DNA of 64,000 nt from Sipunculus nudus. Lineage: Eukaryota > Annelida > Sipuncula > Golfingiida > Sipunculidae. The stretch is from positions 11,522,576 through 11,586,575 of the forward strand of contig CM049309.1 of the NCBI GenBank assembly GCA_026874595.1, read 5' to 3'. The notes under the pieces were generated by a model. That model did no database searches, had not been told where the DNA came from, and saw nothing but the letters and a program-made list of their open reading frames with translations. The translations under genes and the position numbers were made by a program. Below, piece by piece: positions 23,757-38,004 of the stretch (its first letter is position 1; each line of letters opens with the position of its first letter).

Positions 23757-26700
23757 AGAGAGACAGCGGGAGAGAGAGAGATTTATAGCCATGCTGGTTC
23801 ATTGTATATATAGAAATGGAACATGAATACAGAGAAAAATTAGTTCATTGTGGCTTACCTGCTTGTAGGGCCGTACATTCGTAACGTTTCTTGGATACAC
23901 ATATCAAGGTAAGGCATCTGTCCAACTTGCTCAGATGTAACCTTTGCCTGGATATGTATGATAGAGTAGTAGATTTATATAAGAGAGTAATATGCATTAT
24001 ATTAGACTGGACTAAACTAACATATTTGAGAAAATTAAAAGACAATGTTTTAAGTTGCTCTACATCTTCATAATTATACGAGGATTGACACCGAAGAGTA
24101 TTTTATAATGTACTGATTTTACTCAGCATATTCCTTAGCTTCACGCGAAGCTGGCAAGGAATTGTGAGATCTTATAGGTTATCATTTAATGAAGAGAGGT
24201 TATATAATACCACGACCTGACACTATTTTGACCAAAATCTGAATAAGTCGCAGAGTCCAAGTGGTCATGGAAAGAAAGGAAATATTAAACACAGATGGCT
24301 TAGTCATCCTTGGATTACTCAAATTACCTTATCAGATATCGATTAAAAGACTTTATATAGTGCTTTTGCGGTAGTATACAAAGGTGTAAACATCATGAGA
24401 GAATTATTTGTATTTTACACGATTAAAAAAAAAATAGTGTGAATATAAGAACTGTGGGGTATTACATGCTATACCGTAAATTCTCAATACTATGTACACC
24501 AATGGGACTTCGATAATGTGGTCGCACCTGTGAGGTGGTCGTCTAAGTGAGGTTTGACCAGCAAGGATTTTACAGCAGCCCGTCTGGCGATTCGATGTTA
24601 AATTTAAGTGCTTTGTGACAGGCATGTAGCGAATTGGAATTATCGAGTTACTTATTAAAATGATTGTTTTAATAACAAGGTAATAATTTGAGATATGGAA
24701 TGATAATTCTAACAATAAGGACCGCACCTATATATTATAATATATACACCTCATAATGCCTCGTTGAAAATTAAGACTAGCATCTAGACTTTATCCAATT
24801 TCTAACTTCACAGTTGTAGAACATAAATTTTACTGTTTATTGTGGGAAACTTACAGTTATAAAGTCTCTTTATTGTTTAAACATGCTCTGAAGTACAGCT
24901 TAGGTCAGGGAATATAGACTCAGGAAAGGCGTTTAACTGTCTTCAATCTAGCACAATGTACCAACCAAACTTATATTACCACAGATACGCGTTAAAATTA
25001 TAGTGTCTATATACGCGACCAGGTTGCGCCATTATCATGAAAATCCATATCATTGATCGTTGGTATGCAAACTGAAATGTATTGATCGTTGGTATGCAAC
25101 TGAGATGTGAGATTTTAAACTTATTAACATCCTCGCCCCCCCCCCCCCCCCCTTCCTTCTGACACGATGTTTTAAAGAAGACATGAGGTACAGCTTAGGT
25201 CCGGGAATACAGACTCATGACAGGCGCTTAATTGCCTTGAGTCTTGCACTATGTGTCAACCAAACTTATATTACACTAGCTGATAAACCCGGTATATTAA
25301 CTGAGATATGGAATGTTGGCTTGTTTGATATTCCAAAAGTTAAAAGAAAACAAAGTTTTCAGTGGAAAACTGTCTCAATAAGATATGTACAAATATGTTA
25401 TACATTTATTTTATGGCGCTGTGCTCTTGACAAAAAAAAATCATCCCCCGATGTGTTTATCTTGAAGACCCGGTCAGTAATGATGTTTACATTGCGAACC
25501 GGAATGACACGCGGGGGCATTCAGGTTTCCGATTAAATTTGACTGGTTTCTATCGTTGGACGTATATAGAATAGGTTGATATGAGGAAAGATTAATTAGA
25601 TGTATGTTGTAATGAAACTGTTCCTGCATGGAGAAAAAAAAAACCCAGAAATATGCATACATCGTAAGCAACAGAAGCGGACCACATGGACTCTATGCAG
25701 AGGATCAGTATCCCATTTTCAGCCGCCGCAACCTTTTTTTTTTATCGTATGAGACCAATTTTGAGGTCTGAAACCCCCGCCACCATCCCATCCAACCCCA
25801 CCCCTGTTCCTGAAATTGGGACCTTGAATAAGTTTTTCATTAATTCTCCTGGGCTGAACCCTACATTTCATAAAGCGAGAAACATGTGCTTTTCACATTT
25901 ACTGACCACGCACGTGGGTGAGAGCCTGGGTCCAATGAAAAGCCAGAAATGCTCAAATCCCTCACTAAAAGTAAGCGTTATACATATGAACAATAGCCCT
26001 TAATCGTGTGGTTGAGGGACCACGGTGCACACATTCCGGTCACTGCCGAAGGCAGTTCGGCTGTGCTCGGTCTAACCTCCGCGCAAGTCAGAAAAAGCGG
26101 AAAAATCACTCAAAATGATGTGTAAATTAAAATGATTTATTCTCATATCGCCTATGTCACTGCGGGGACAATAACCTTTAAAATGAGGTATGTCACAGTG
26201 TCATACGCAACGTGGTTTCAGAGAACATTGCGAACAAATGTGAACCGAATTCCTTTTATAAGTATTTTACTAGATAGATATGCGGTTAAACGGTAGTGTA
26301 CACGTCTGTATACGCCACCAGGTGACGCCATTATCCTGTGTGTAATAACATATATTTCATTGTTTATTATGCCGCCGCTAGATGGCGAGAGGGTTTATGT
26401 TTTTACCCTTTGTTTTTCAGTTTGTCCCATCGTCAACTTCATGCAAAAAGTTCTGCACAGTGTTTGATAGAGGTGCGAACCGGACCACTGGGACCGGCCA
26501 GGTCCAAAATGACTGCTGGACCGGACCGGACGGCTAAATGTCGGACCGATCATCCTTGTACCGGACCGGTGTGGACCACCCCTTCGGGAGTAATTAGTTT
26601 TTTTTTTATAAGTTATAACTGATAATCTTATCCTTATTATGGACAATGTGTTTGTATTTTGAAGTTAGTTTCTCAAAAAAGGACTCCACAATAAATGTAC

Positions 26701-27554
26701 TGAATCATATGTCGAAATTATGTTTCGTCTCGTTAACGTGGACTTTTCTAAAATGCTTAAAATAAGGACGATACATAATATGTGTAAGCTATTAGAGTAA
26801 GTATAGATTTAAGCAGGAGTGACACGGAAGGCCTGAGAGTACAAGGAAGCGATATATATGCATTTGAATGTAAAGGATCTTGAATGAATTTATGTTTCAT
26901 CATTTTATAATGCTTTATTTAACATTGAAAGTATTGAATTCATATAGTATGCATTTTATTAAATACAGGTAATTCATTTGAACAAGTAGGGCTCAAGTAC
27001 TAACGGTTGTTATTTCTTCACATTCTGGTATTACTTTTACACTAAAGCGTCGTTTTTCCGAAGACACGCTATTTTTCGGATAAAGACTTTTCGGATAAAG
27101 ACTTTTGGGAGAAACGGTTTTCGAATTAACGATGCTCTACTGTACATGTATTAAATAATAATAAAAAAATAATAATAATAATAATGATAATAGTTTTTCT
27201 CCTGTGTGATCACTCACCGTATCGCCCAGGACTTCATCAACCTCTTGTGCTAAGCGGTCCTGGGCCTTGGGGTTAATGGCAAGGAAATACAGTAGAAACG
27301 TCATGGTACTGGCTGTAGTCTCGAATCCCGCGAGGAAAAACAACGCTATCATGGCGATGATTTCATCAGTCGTCATCTCTTATGAAAAATTATCATAAAA
27401 CAAAATGCAGAGATGAAAGTGTACAAAACCAACGGTTAAAGTATTATGGATATGCATCAATTTGTGAATATCATATAATACAAAACGTCGTGAGAGGCGT
27501 GAGAGGGTAATCAAAGTTCGGACAACTTTATTTTAAACACACACTTTGACACCC

Positions 27555-27621
<67 letters not shown>

Positions 27622-30600
27622 CCTGTGTGACATATTTCAAATATATTATAATTAATAATTTTATCTCATATATAAGGAAATTCCACAAATCTTTAAAATT
27701 TTCTGCTTTGCTATACGTGTATTTTCAAATACCTATCTTTTTTTTAATTTTAAATATTAAACACACATATATAGTCATTGAGTTAGCTATGCTTCCTGCA
27801 GTGTCAGAACATTTGGGCACATCCATGGCCATACACAACGAATTCTGCTGGATGGGCGTGAAGGACATAGAATGATATTATTATGTCTAGTATGACAGAA
27901 TATGAGGCGCATTTGTTGCGAGAACAAAGTCAGTAAGAGAGTGGTATCATCCGTTTCAAAATTGGATGCACAATGAGAAACCAAGCTCACTCTGGTTTCA
28001 ATATACTCTTGGCTCTGTGCCAACCCTCATGTAGCGAAACCCAGCAAAATATGCTGCGTGAGTTAGAAATGATTGTGGCGTATAACTAAGACGTTTAAAT
28101 CACTACAGCTTGTGGGACCGAGAGAGTCACAGAAAATCACAGAAAATGAATTGTGATTTGCGTAAGTGTAATATAAATGGGTGATGAAGGAGTTTTCTTT
28201 GTAACTTAAGGTCGCGACTTCGAATCCCGTCAGGTCCATCAATACCAACCATTTATTAGAACCTCACAAACAAAGCGTATTGATTGCGTGAAATTTAACG
28301 TTAATACTAAACCGTGTGATGTTTCGTTTTAAAGTTACCTTTGCGTGGCCTACTCTCTTTCTTCTGCTCCGTGGTCTCCTTCCCGTCATCCTTTGCGGTT
28401 TCATCATGGTGTTCTTCTTTGTGGGCATTCATCATCAACTGAAGAAAATCCTGCTGACCCTTGACACGACGAGACAATAATAACAAAACACATTTATGTC
28501 CCTTTTTCGGCTTAATGTGCTTTTTCCGTTGGAATTAACATGCAAGGCTAATTTTTCATGGGAAATCTTACTATATGGGAGGACTTGGGCGTGGTAACAA
28601 AAAAGCGTTCCTCCGCCTTCCCTGCAAACCGGAAGTCACACGATGTCTCCTTTGTAATCAAAACCATGCAGCTTATTGTTAGATGGCCAATGTTTCACTG
28701 TTGACAACAAGTGTCTTGCTTTGTGAAATCTTAAAAGTTTTTCTTCCCATAGCATAAAGTTATTGTCAGATAAGACAACAGAAGAATTGACAGTCTACCA
28801 ACATAGACAATATCACACGAATTTATGAATAAATTAATTGTTTTAATGCCTCTTTAGATATGAATAACACACCTCACACATAACACATATGCAGTCCGCT
28901 AGTATATATACTATTATATAGTACATACTTACCAAGTCTTTCTCTCTTCGTTCCTGCATCAACTTCAAACACAAGTTTTTCATGAACTTTCTTAGATATG
29001 GATCCATAATAGAGATTCCTAGCCATTCTTTCATTATTTTACCTAGTGTTGGTAACACTGTAAATAAATGTTTTTAATTGTTGGTAATACTTGCAGGCAT
29101 TACATGAAACATTTCACTATACAACACAACATTACGTGAAATAATCAAAACACAAGCAATTTAATGCCAGATTTTTTTAGGAGATTGAAATGTATAGAGA
29201 AAATTGAATATATAATAGCAAAACAGAAAAATAAGATTACTGCACATTTAGAAAAATGGGGAAAAGTAAGGAAGCATTTTTAACATACAGTAGCATTGTA
29301 GATTTGGTAATAAAAGAAAAAGCAAGGGATAAATGGATTCTGCAAAGACCACATATATATACTGCATGTACAAATTACAAGGATTGAAAATTTGAAGTAT
29401 AGTTGGAATAATATCCAGACAATGTGCTTTGTATATATTTGTATATATTGTATTTGATGTGATTTTGTACAATTATGTGTGACATGTGTATTGTATGAAT
29501 TTTCAGCAATAAAATTTATGATTTATTAAAAAAAACATTAAATGAAACTGGTAATGTGGGAAGAAAGGACAGAAAATAAAAATAAAATAAATAAATATGT
29601 ATATAAGTCGAGATATAAAACGAGATATTTCAAACGAGATATATTGAGGATGAATTCGGAAATTCCGGAACATCTTCAGAGTTTCTGCGGTGAACAGCAG
29701 GTGACACTTTTTTCATTCTTTTTTTAAAGCAGGTGAAACTTGACACACGAGCATCTGGCCAGAGGGAGATAAAAGAGATAAAGAGGGATTTCCACAGTAA
29801 AAATGCCATTATATTTCATCACCCAGTGGACGAACAATTTGGACATAGACTAGATTTAACAGAATAACCACTTTGGCCAATAATTTTCCCTCATTTTCCT
29901 GACTTAAAAAAGTGAACCCCATTTTCAAAGGTTTCCTTGGGTGACTGGGAACCTTGCAATGTCCATAAAGTCTGATTTCCAACTTCAGATTACTTTCAAT
30001 TTTTACTGTCGTAAATTCTTCAGGCAAGAGAGAAAATCATTCCTCATACTTACAGAACATAATAATTGCAGTTTTTCTCAGGACGAAAAATTTCTTTGAG
30101 TTCAGCACGAAAGGATTTTCTGGATCCTTCTGGGTGTTCAGTTTAAGACCAAAGGCCGTAGCAGCGATCACGTCCATTGTGAAACAGCTTACGACACTAA
30201 AAAAACAATTTCCATAGATATCCAAATTCCTTGATATTTTTCTTTATAGATTTCCTGCAGATTATCCCTATGAGCAAGCATTTAAGAAAGAATAAATAAT
30301 TGACATGGAATGAGTTAAAATGCCATTAACCATAAAGGGGACTAATCACCTATCAGTCCTTCATAAACTAAAGGTAAACCCAAGGAGCTTTCATAAAAAT
30401 AGGCCAGTAAACGTGGATTTCAACACACACAGGTTGCTTGTTTTGTTTATATCAAAGTGTTTATAATATGTGAGGGCCCGCCAAACAACCTAAACAATTT
30501 CAACAAGGGCTCTTGCAGCAAGTCAAATCAGCCAGAGCTTTGCAAATGGCGTTTTGCAACAAGTGACGCATATATGCAACCTACTACCTTAGGTTACTTA

Positions 30601-33600
30601 GGTTTTCCCCGTTGGTTAACATTGCTGTGTTTACAAACACTTTGTTGATAAACAAGTTCAAACATCCTTCACGAAGGCCTTATAGGAATTTTTTCAACCA
30701 AAGTTACCCTAAGATCATATATATATATATACATTGTACACAGAGGATGCCAGAAATCATATAAATTCTTTTTCAAAAGGCAGTTGAATGGGCCCCTTTA
30801 AATGTTATCATTAAGTCTCCCACTGTAGGACCGGGAGAATTATAGATGCGAGGTCCCCTCAAGTGCAAAACCGTGGATTTCTAATTTGTTTTTTCTCCCT
30901 CTCCCTCCCCTCTGCATTTTCTATTAGCTCTCCAGTATGGCTGATTTTTATGCTGATATTTGGGCAGAATATTATTAGTCCTTGATCACAAATTTAGACC
31001 TGATATTAATTTCTGACCTTGACCTTATCCCCAAGGTCGTACACTCCATAGCCGATTCCCTGTTATTGCTCATTTGTAAGCCTTGAGGAGGTTACCATTG
31101 GTCGCTTGGCGATTCCATTTATCTATTTTATCTTATTTTTCAGGTGATACCTGTAGGTTATATGAAAGGAGTTTGATATGAAAGCAGGAACATTATTATT
31201 GCTTTATCGAAGAAGGTTTCGTTTAGGAAGGAAAGATTGTAACCAGCTATAGTCCGTTTCATCAACTGCTGTCCACCTGTTTTTTTTGTATATAAGTTTC
31301 ATAAAAGTTTATATTTTTCAATTGAACCCTAGAAAACTGCATATGGAAGTGACAACTTGATATTGCAATTACAATTTTACAATAAATCCCCAATTTATGT
31401 TTTACACCTTTTAGTCTCTTCACAATGATCTGGCAGATATTATGTGTCCCTGCAGGAGTAGCCATCTTTGTTTTAGCTGGTTATATGTTTTAGAGTGTTT
31501 ACATGACATCATCCAATCAGCAGCTGTGAATTGAAGCTGTTTGTGCATGTGGCCAATGCCCTTGTCCGCCATAAGTGGGTCTGATATGTTGTAAAATGTA
31601 GACTGATTTCTCATATTTTCAAATAATTCTGTTTCTTAGATAAGGTGTAAGGTAGGTATTTATTTACTTTGTTGAAAATAAGATCCTATAATCCTCTACT
31701 CTCCACTATAATTGTTTCCCCTTAAAATGTAAATGTAAACAAATTTTCAAAGCACAAAAAAACAAAAACCGGTGGACATGAAGGGATGAAACAGACTATA
31801 GTTCACCAATATAATATAAGAATTATCAGTGTCCGTAATAGATTAGCCAAACCAAGAACTACAGTCTGCCACATGGGGATTAATTAAGAAAATCAAAGCT
31901 CAGTGTAATATATTTCAATGAATGAATGTAGGTTTTGTCTCACTCTTTGATCAGAACGTTCCTGCCGTCTACTGCTGCCCCGTGCAGGTTCTCAACGAGC
32001 GTGTCAGTGGCGCCGTTCATGTGAGGGATCATCTGGATAAATTAATTGCGATGATTCGTTTAATGATATCAATTTCGTCATCGAAAGTCCAGACGCGGAT
32101 CCAGATAAAGGGTTTGGGGTCTCGATCCCTCCCCCCCCCCCCTAAACCAAAAACTTTCTTTCCAGCCGACTTGTAAATTATGCAACAAAATTTGCTCAGA
32201 ATAATCATAAATACATTATTAATAATACATTTTGAGACTTTTTTCATACTGTGTATTATAAATCATGGTACACCTTTTTGAAGTGGTTCTCTACATTGCT
32301 TGCCCGTAATTCACTCGCCTACCTGTCATTATTAAATGTGTTATTTATCTTAAAAGATGACTGAAAATCAGGAATAACTTATTTTTTTATGGCTCGACCA
32401 AAGCATGCAGAATAAAAAAATAACAGCTTGCACGCTCTATCTGTTACCATATATCTACTCGGAGTCTCCCGTATTTTAATCCTTTATTTTCAGTAAAATT
32501 ATTTTTTTCAATGTTGCCCAAAAGTTACCAAAGATTAAACGGTTCAGTTTCATGCTGGGAAGCCGGGAGATGGAGTTTAATCCAATCTACATAAAAATAT
32601 CCTGGATTCGCGCCTGAAGCCAGACATATCAGGTGATAGAATGGTGCTGGAAAATGTTTGAAATACGGATTATTTACTGGGTATACCTGTAAAATTAATG
32701 AAGTCCACAGATAACAGTAGCTACAGAAATCTTTCTGTCGACAAGCTTTCTGTTTCTTCCACAAGATATGTATCTCTATGTCCATCTTTCCAGAGCGTAA
32801 TTAACCCGCTCTGGCTTATTATATCTGCAATGAGTTACTAGCTAGACTAACACTGTAAGATAAGAAGTTAAGATACTTCATTCGAAAAATAAATTTAATA
32901 GCGTCCAAAGAGAATTACTGTAGATGCTGAACTACAATACTCGAATGCCGTTCCAAAGTAGTTTGTATAAATGTTGATTTAAGACATTTTGATTCACCAT
33001 CTCGTTGATCAATAGACCGCATGCTTAAAGATACTTACCTGTCGTAGCTTACCAGTGCTAAATCCCGGGGACAATAGGTGCCGGATTCGTCGCCAGGTGT
33101 CGCCGTTTGCGGAGTTTAACATATCTTGGAAGGGAGGTTCTACCTTGAGCGGAAGTCTCTGTTAAGATTATATTTAAATAGCAATCATCATCCACACCGA
33201 TGCCTGTCAGCTTAGTCATTTTATATTTCATCCCACCGATCGTTTTTTTTTTGGCGATATTTATTTATCTAAACAATACCTGTCATTAAACCAATCAGGT
33301 AGGGAAACCGCCATCAAATCTTGCAAACAGTTTAATATTTGAGAAAACCGTCTTTTTGCGACAAATCGCTTGAAGTGACAAGGTGAAGGACACAACATTT
33401 TGGCAGACTTTGATCGGAAGAAGATAGTACTTAATTGATACCACAAATATGACAAGAAACATCGTCAGCAGAAAATACGATATTCTTCGTGGCCACTACA
33501 TGAAGAAACGTCGAGAAAATTGCAAAGTATAAGTTCAGTCAGTTTGAAGTATTAGTTATAACCCAATGAAATTTTATACAAGCCGTGAGTGTTGCGAGGC

Positions 33601-34543
33601 TTGTGTCACATGGCACGCGAGCCGTAAGGCGAGGGGTGCCATGATATACACAAGCCAAACAAAACTCACGGCTTGCATAACATTTAATCTAAAGAAGAAT
33701 ACGGGAGGGGTGTCACGATGCTATTTAAAAAACAGCTGGGCCCATGTCTTTTTCTGGGTTGTTAACAATACTCTTTGATTCTAAGTGGTTTCAAGACAAA
33801 TCAGGCCTTTACTACAAATTATAGCCGTGACAACCCGACTCAGTAGGCAATCGGATAACTGGGCTTGTAAGCCTACTCTGGCGCTAGTAATCTGGTCGTA
33901 ATGCCAGAGGGTCAATATGACGCTACACAAATTGAAGTGCAAATGGATTTTGTGATTTAAAATGATGAACTTATTAGATGCATTATTTAAAGATTTTTTT
34001 TGGCCACAATGAGAGAAAAGATACTTTTACTATGGTACTTGCATACATTAACTTACATTGAATGGATAAATAGACTTACCCTTCTGTCAATGAAGTTAGA
34101 GAAATCTTTCACCAAAACCCGCTTTATAATCTCAAGGTCAGAAATCACTAGTATTGGTGTGCTCCCAAAGAAAACGCTGTGAATAAGAATTATTAAAAGT
34201 TTTTAATCTGATTACCACTCTCAATCTGATAACCACTGTTACAGGGACATCAATACAGGATATCTGGGGTATATAGTATATACCCCTCCCTCCGTTTAAC
34301 ACAAGGGGGATGATCAATGTAATCACCTACCTGCTATTCAGAGAATAAGATTCATATATTGGAAATAAAGTATAAAAATAGCTAAAATGATAGACGTTCG
34401 TTCGATTTTCCCGTTTCTGAGTTTACCATGAAATATTATATATCTGATCGTGTTTAAGAATTAAAAATGTCTGAAAACATTAGACCTTATACTTATAATT
34501 AAAATTGGTCACAAACTTATAGATGGAGCTATATTAAATACAG

Positions 34544-34590
<47 letters not shown>

Positions 34591-37500
34591 GTATATATAA
34601 ATATATATATACACATTCATATATACAACTAATTAGCTATGCATTGGAAGATAAATACATGTATAAATAAACATTTCATTAAAAAGCATGTGTATACCAA
34701 AATAAAATTATCACTGATAGGAGTTTTAATTCTATTTCAAATTTCTTTTAAAAATGAGATATGAGATGGACTGCAACTTTGATTTTCTCGGACTGAAAGA
34801 TGTACTTGGAATCGAACCTCAATGACTCGAGCTCGTATTTGAACTTTTCAACTCACCCTAGGACCTTTCCATACTTTTCTACCCACTTGCACTGGCCTTC
34901 CCGTACTCCCTGTAAAAGTATGTACACGCTAAACCAATATAATTAATAATACTGTAAATATAAACTTCTGGCATAGGAGATGCAATAGTATCCCAGACAA
35001 TTAAGGCACACCCCCTTGTAAAATATAGGCCCCCTTGTTCACAAGCTCTTCTTATACTTGAGAAGGCCAAGGCCACCACAACTGTTTGAATTCGTCCGAC
35101 ATTATTAGGAGAGAATTAACGTATCAAATTTGAAGATAAGAAATCAATACCTCAAAGGTTAGGGGTTAACAAATATCGTATATATTCACAGATTTGAGCT
35201 TGAAGACCAAGCAAAGGTGCCCAGTTGTCAAACAAATCAAAGATATTGGTGAAAATATTTTTTTTTCGTCAAAGTTAAAGTTAACAGGTGCAGTACTCCA
35301 AAAGTTATTGGGTTAACAAAAATCCAATATTCGCAGATTTCAACTTCAGGACTAAGCTTAAGGGTACCAGTCTTCAAACAACTCTGAGATCTGTGTGGAA
35401 ACAATCCATGTGTCACATTTAAATAAAAAGGTTAAGGCACTGAAAATGTTATGGGGTTTAAAAAATGTCATATATCGGCAGATTTGACCTTGAAGGGCAA
35501 GGTCAAGGTCACAGGTCTTCAAACTTGCGACAACTTATCATCTGACATCTTTCATTTGGAAAGATACATGTATAAACTTGAAAAACAATGTTTTTGGTTT
35601 GTTTATCACATAATATGGAAATATTCAAGGTCAAGGCCACTCTCATAGTAAAGGTTATGACCCGGATTTGAATAGACCTCATCCCATCACCCATATTTAT
35701 GCATGTGCATAATATGAAAGAAATCTATCCATTAGTGCTTGACTTATATAGCTCACAGTAGTGTAACACTTGACACTGATAGGGGTATTGAAATTCACAA
35801 AAAAAAAAGAAAGGGACATTAGGAAGCGCCACCATTCTCGCGTACAAAACAAGCTATCAACGATCTTCGGTCAACTTGATTTTTGAACTAATCCATGCAT
35901 CCTTTCTTGAGAAATTCAAGATTTTGAGTGATTTACATCAAATATGGTAATATTCAAGGTCAAGGCCATGATATTAATGTAACTGGTATCCGCAGAGCTT
36001 ATTTCAATATAAAGCATTGCACATGCAGTAATTGTTTAATTGATAATTCTTACTTTCATTAGTTTGATCCTGCAAATTATTCATCATCTATAACTGGTAT
36101 TCCTAATTGTATTAAAACATGTGAGGTGATATATACCTTTTCTATGACAAATTTTGTATTTTAGTATTGCATTATCTAGTTCCTAGTGTAGCACACAGAT
36201 TCGACATTTATATGAGGAATGAAGCAATCAAGTTTAAATGTCTTTTTATTCTGACTGACAGCTTTTTAAAACAGCGTTACTTAATATCTATATATAAAAA
36301 GGGTGGTTTGAACAAACTCTAGACTTGGGAGTAGTCCGTTGATATATATACATATAAAAAAAACTTCTGGTCTTCTGTCAAATAGGCCTATAACAAACAG
36401 CTTTTCACTCATCTATCAAATTCCGTTAATGATAATTATATCCTGTCGTATACGTGACGTCACCATACGGAATGTGTCATCGGCGCATGCGGCGCCTCGC
36501 CGAAAATAATTACCTTAATTCTTCTACATTTTACTATCTTACATCTTACTATATTTTACTATCTATTACATGAGTATATTTTACATTAGTACAAAGTGTA
36601 GATATTACAATGCATATACATGCAGCAGTCGCTTTTTTCAAAAATATTAGGCTATAAACTTGTACTTACATATCTATAGAAATCAAACAAGTTGCCGACG
36701 ACTGGCCATGGCCGGGGGCCTGGAATGCCGCGTTTTTTAAAGACATCGAAGGTTTTGGTGACGTACCTGAAAAAAAAAGAAAATCACATATCTACATCAC
36801 AAGAACATATTAAGTGAGCATATATCTAACAAAATGTTCTATTATATGATATAATATTAAACTAGAAATCTGTATTCTAAAGAATGTAAGCCTCCGCCTT
36901 TCACTTATTCGGCCCATATTTCCAGGTTCATTCATGCATAAGTGACTATACATTTGTTAATATTCCTTGTTGACGTTTCTTCATCCGCGGATCATATAAT
37001 ATCTTTGCCCCCGCCAGGAGGGTATGGGTTCATTCCCGTTCGTACGTATTTGAGTGTGTGTTTTTTAACAACATAACTCGTGCAATTATGAACCGAATCT
37101 CATGAAATTCCTGGGGCATTTCGAGAATGAGCCAATAAAGAATTTACAAGATTTTGGAGTGGATTCCGTACATGATCCGGATTCTGGAAGGTCATAATTT
37201 AAAAATATATGAATGAACATAGGAAAAAGGGCCGAATAAAAGACCGCAAACACGGTTTTGGGAGCATCCCACAATAAGAACCCCCGCATGGCGGAGGTTT
37301 GCATTCTTTAGAATGCAGATTTCTATTTTCACTTAAGTTATTTTGTATTAGTTTTTTGTTCGGTATGTAAAGAGAAAGAAAAAGAAGTATACAGGGCTAG
37401 AGGTTGAATTTATTTACCAGAACAGTGCCTGAATTACAAAGGCTAATAATTGATATACAATCGAGGGCCTTCTTAAAAAAAAACATTTATATGCATTTGT

Positions 37501-37923
37501 TATATGTAACTGTAAAAAAAAAATGTCGTATCTAAGTCTATAAGGCCTAATGCGCGAGCGATTATCCAGTATTAAAGTTCACTCGCCCATAATTTTCGCA
37601 CAACAACCACTTAACCACAACAGAACAGGTGACGTTATATCAGTTACAAGTTTAGGCAATCTTCTACTTCCATTGAGTAGACAGAGATATGATACGCCCC
37701 TTAACTATTTATGCTCTCGCATTATCCCATGCAGGGTTTTAACTGAAGACTGCGCAGATTAATTGAACCGACCCAGTTGTATTGGCATTACTCTGAACAA
37801 CATGTGACTCACGATCTCTTGGTCCCCACTTTTAATGACGGCATGCTTACCGGATATTCCCCCTCAATTCATGTCAGCCAGGTGGTCTTTTGCATAAATA
37901 CAAGTATCACTAAATGATCATAT

Positions 37924-38004
<81 letters not shown>

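Noticed and set aside
24890-25285. Could the direct repeats be LTRs?
   Set aside because: The units are under 100 bases, lack TG..CA ends and primer-binding sites, and enclose no retroviral genes.
28190-28240. GACTTCGAATCCC resembling a tRNA B box on the plus strand
   Set aside because: No A box or cloverleaf lies at a suitable distance upstream, so a tRNA or SINE call is not supported.
35500-35520. AAGGTCAAGGTCA-like direct repeat resembling a nuclear-receptor site near a CYP3-type gene
   Set aside because: It falls inside a 145-bp tandem repeat and is only one variant of that unit, so it is more simply repeat sequence than a xenobiotic response element.
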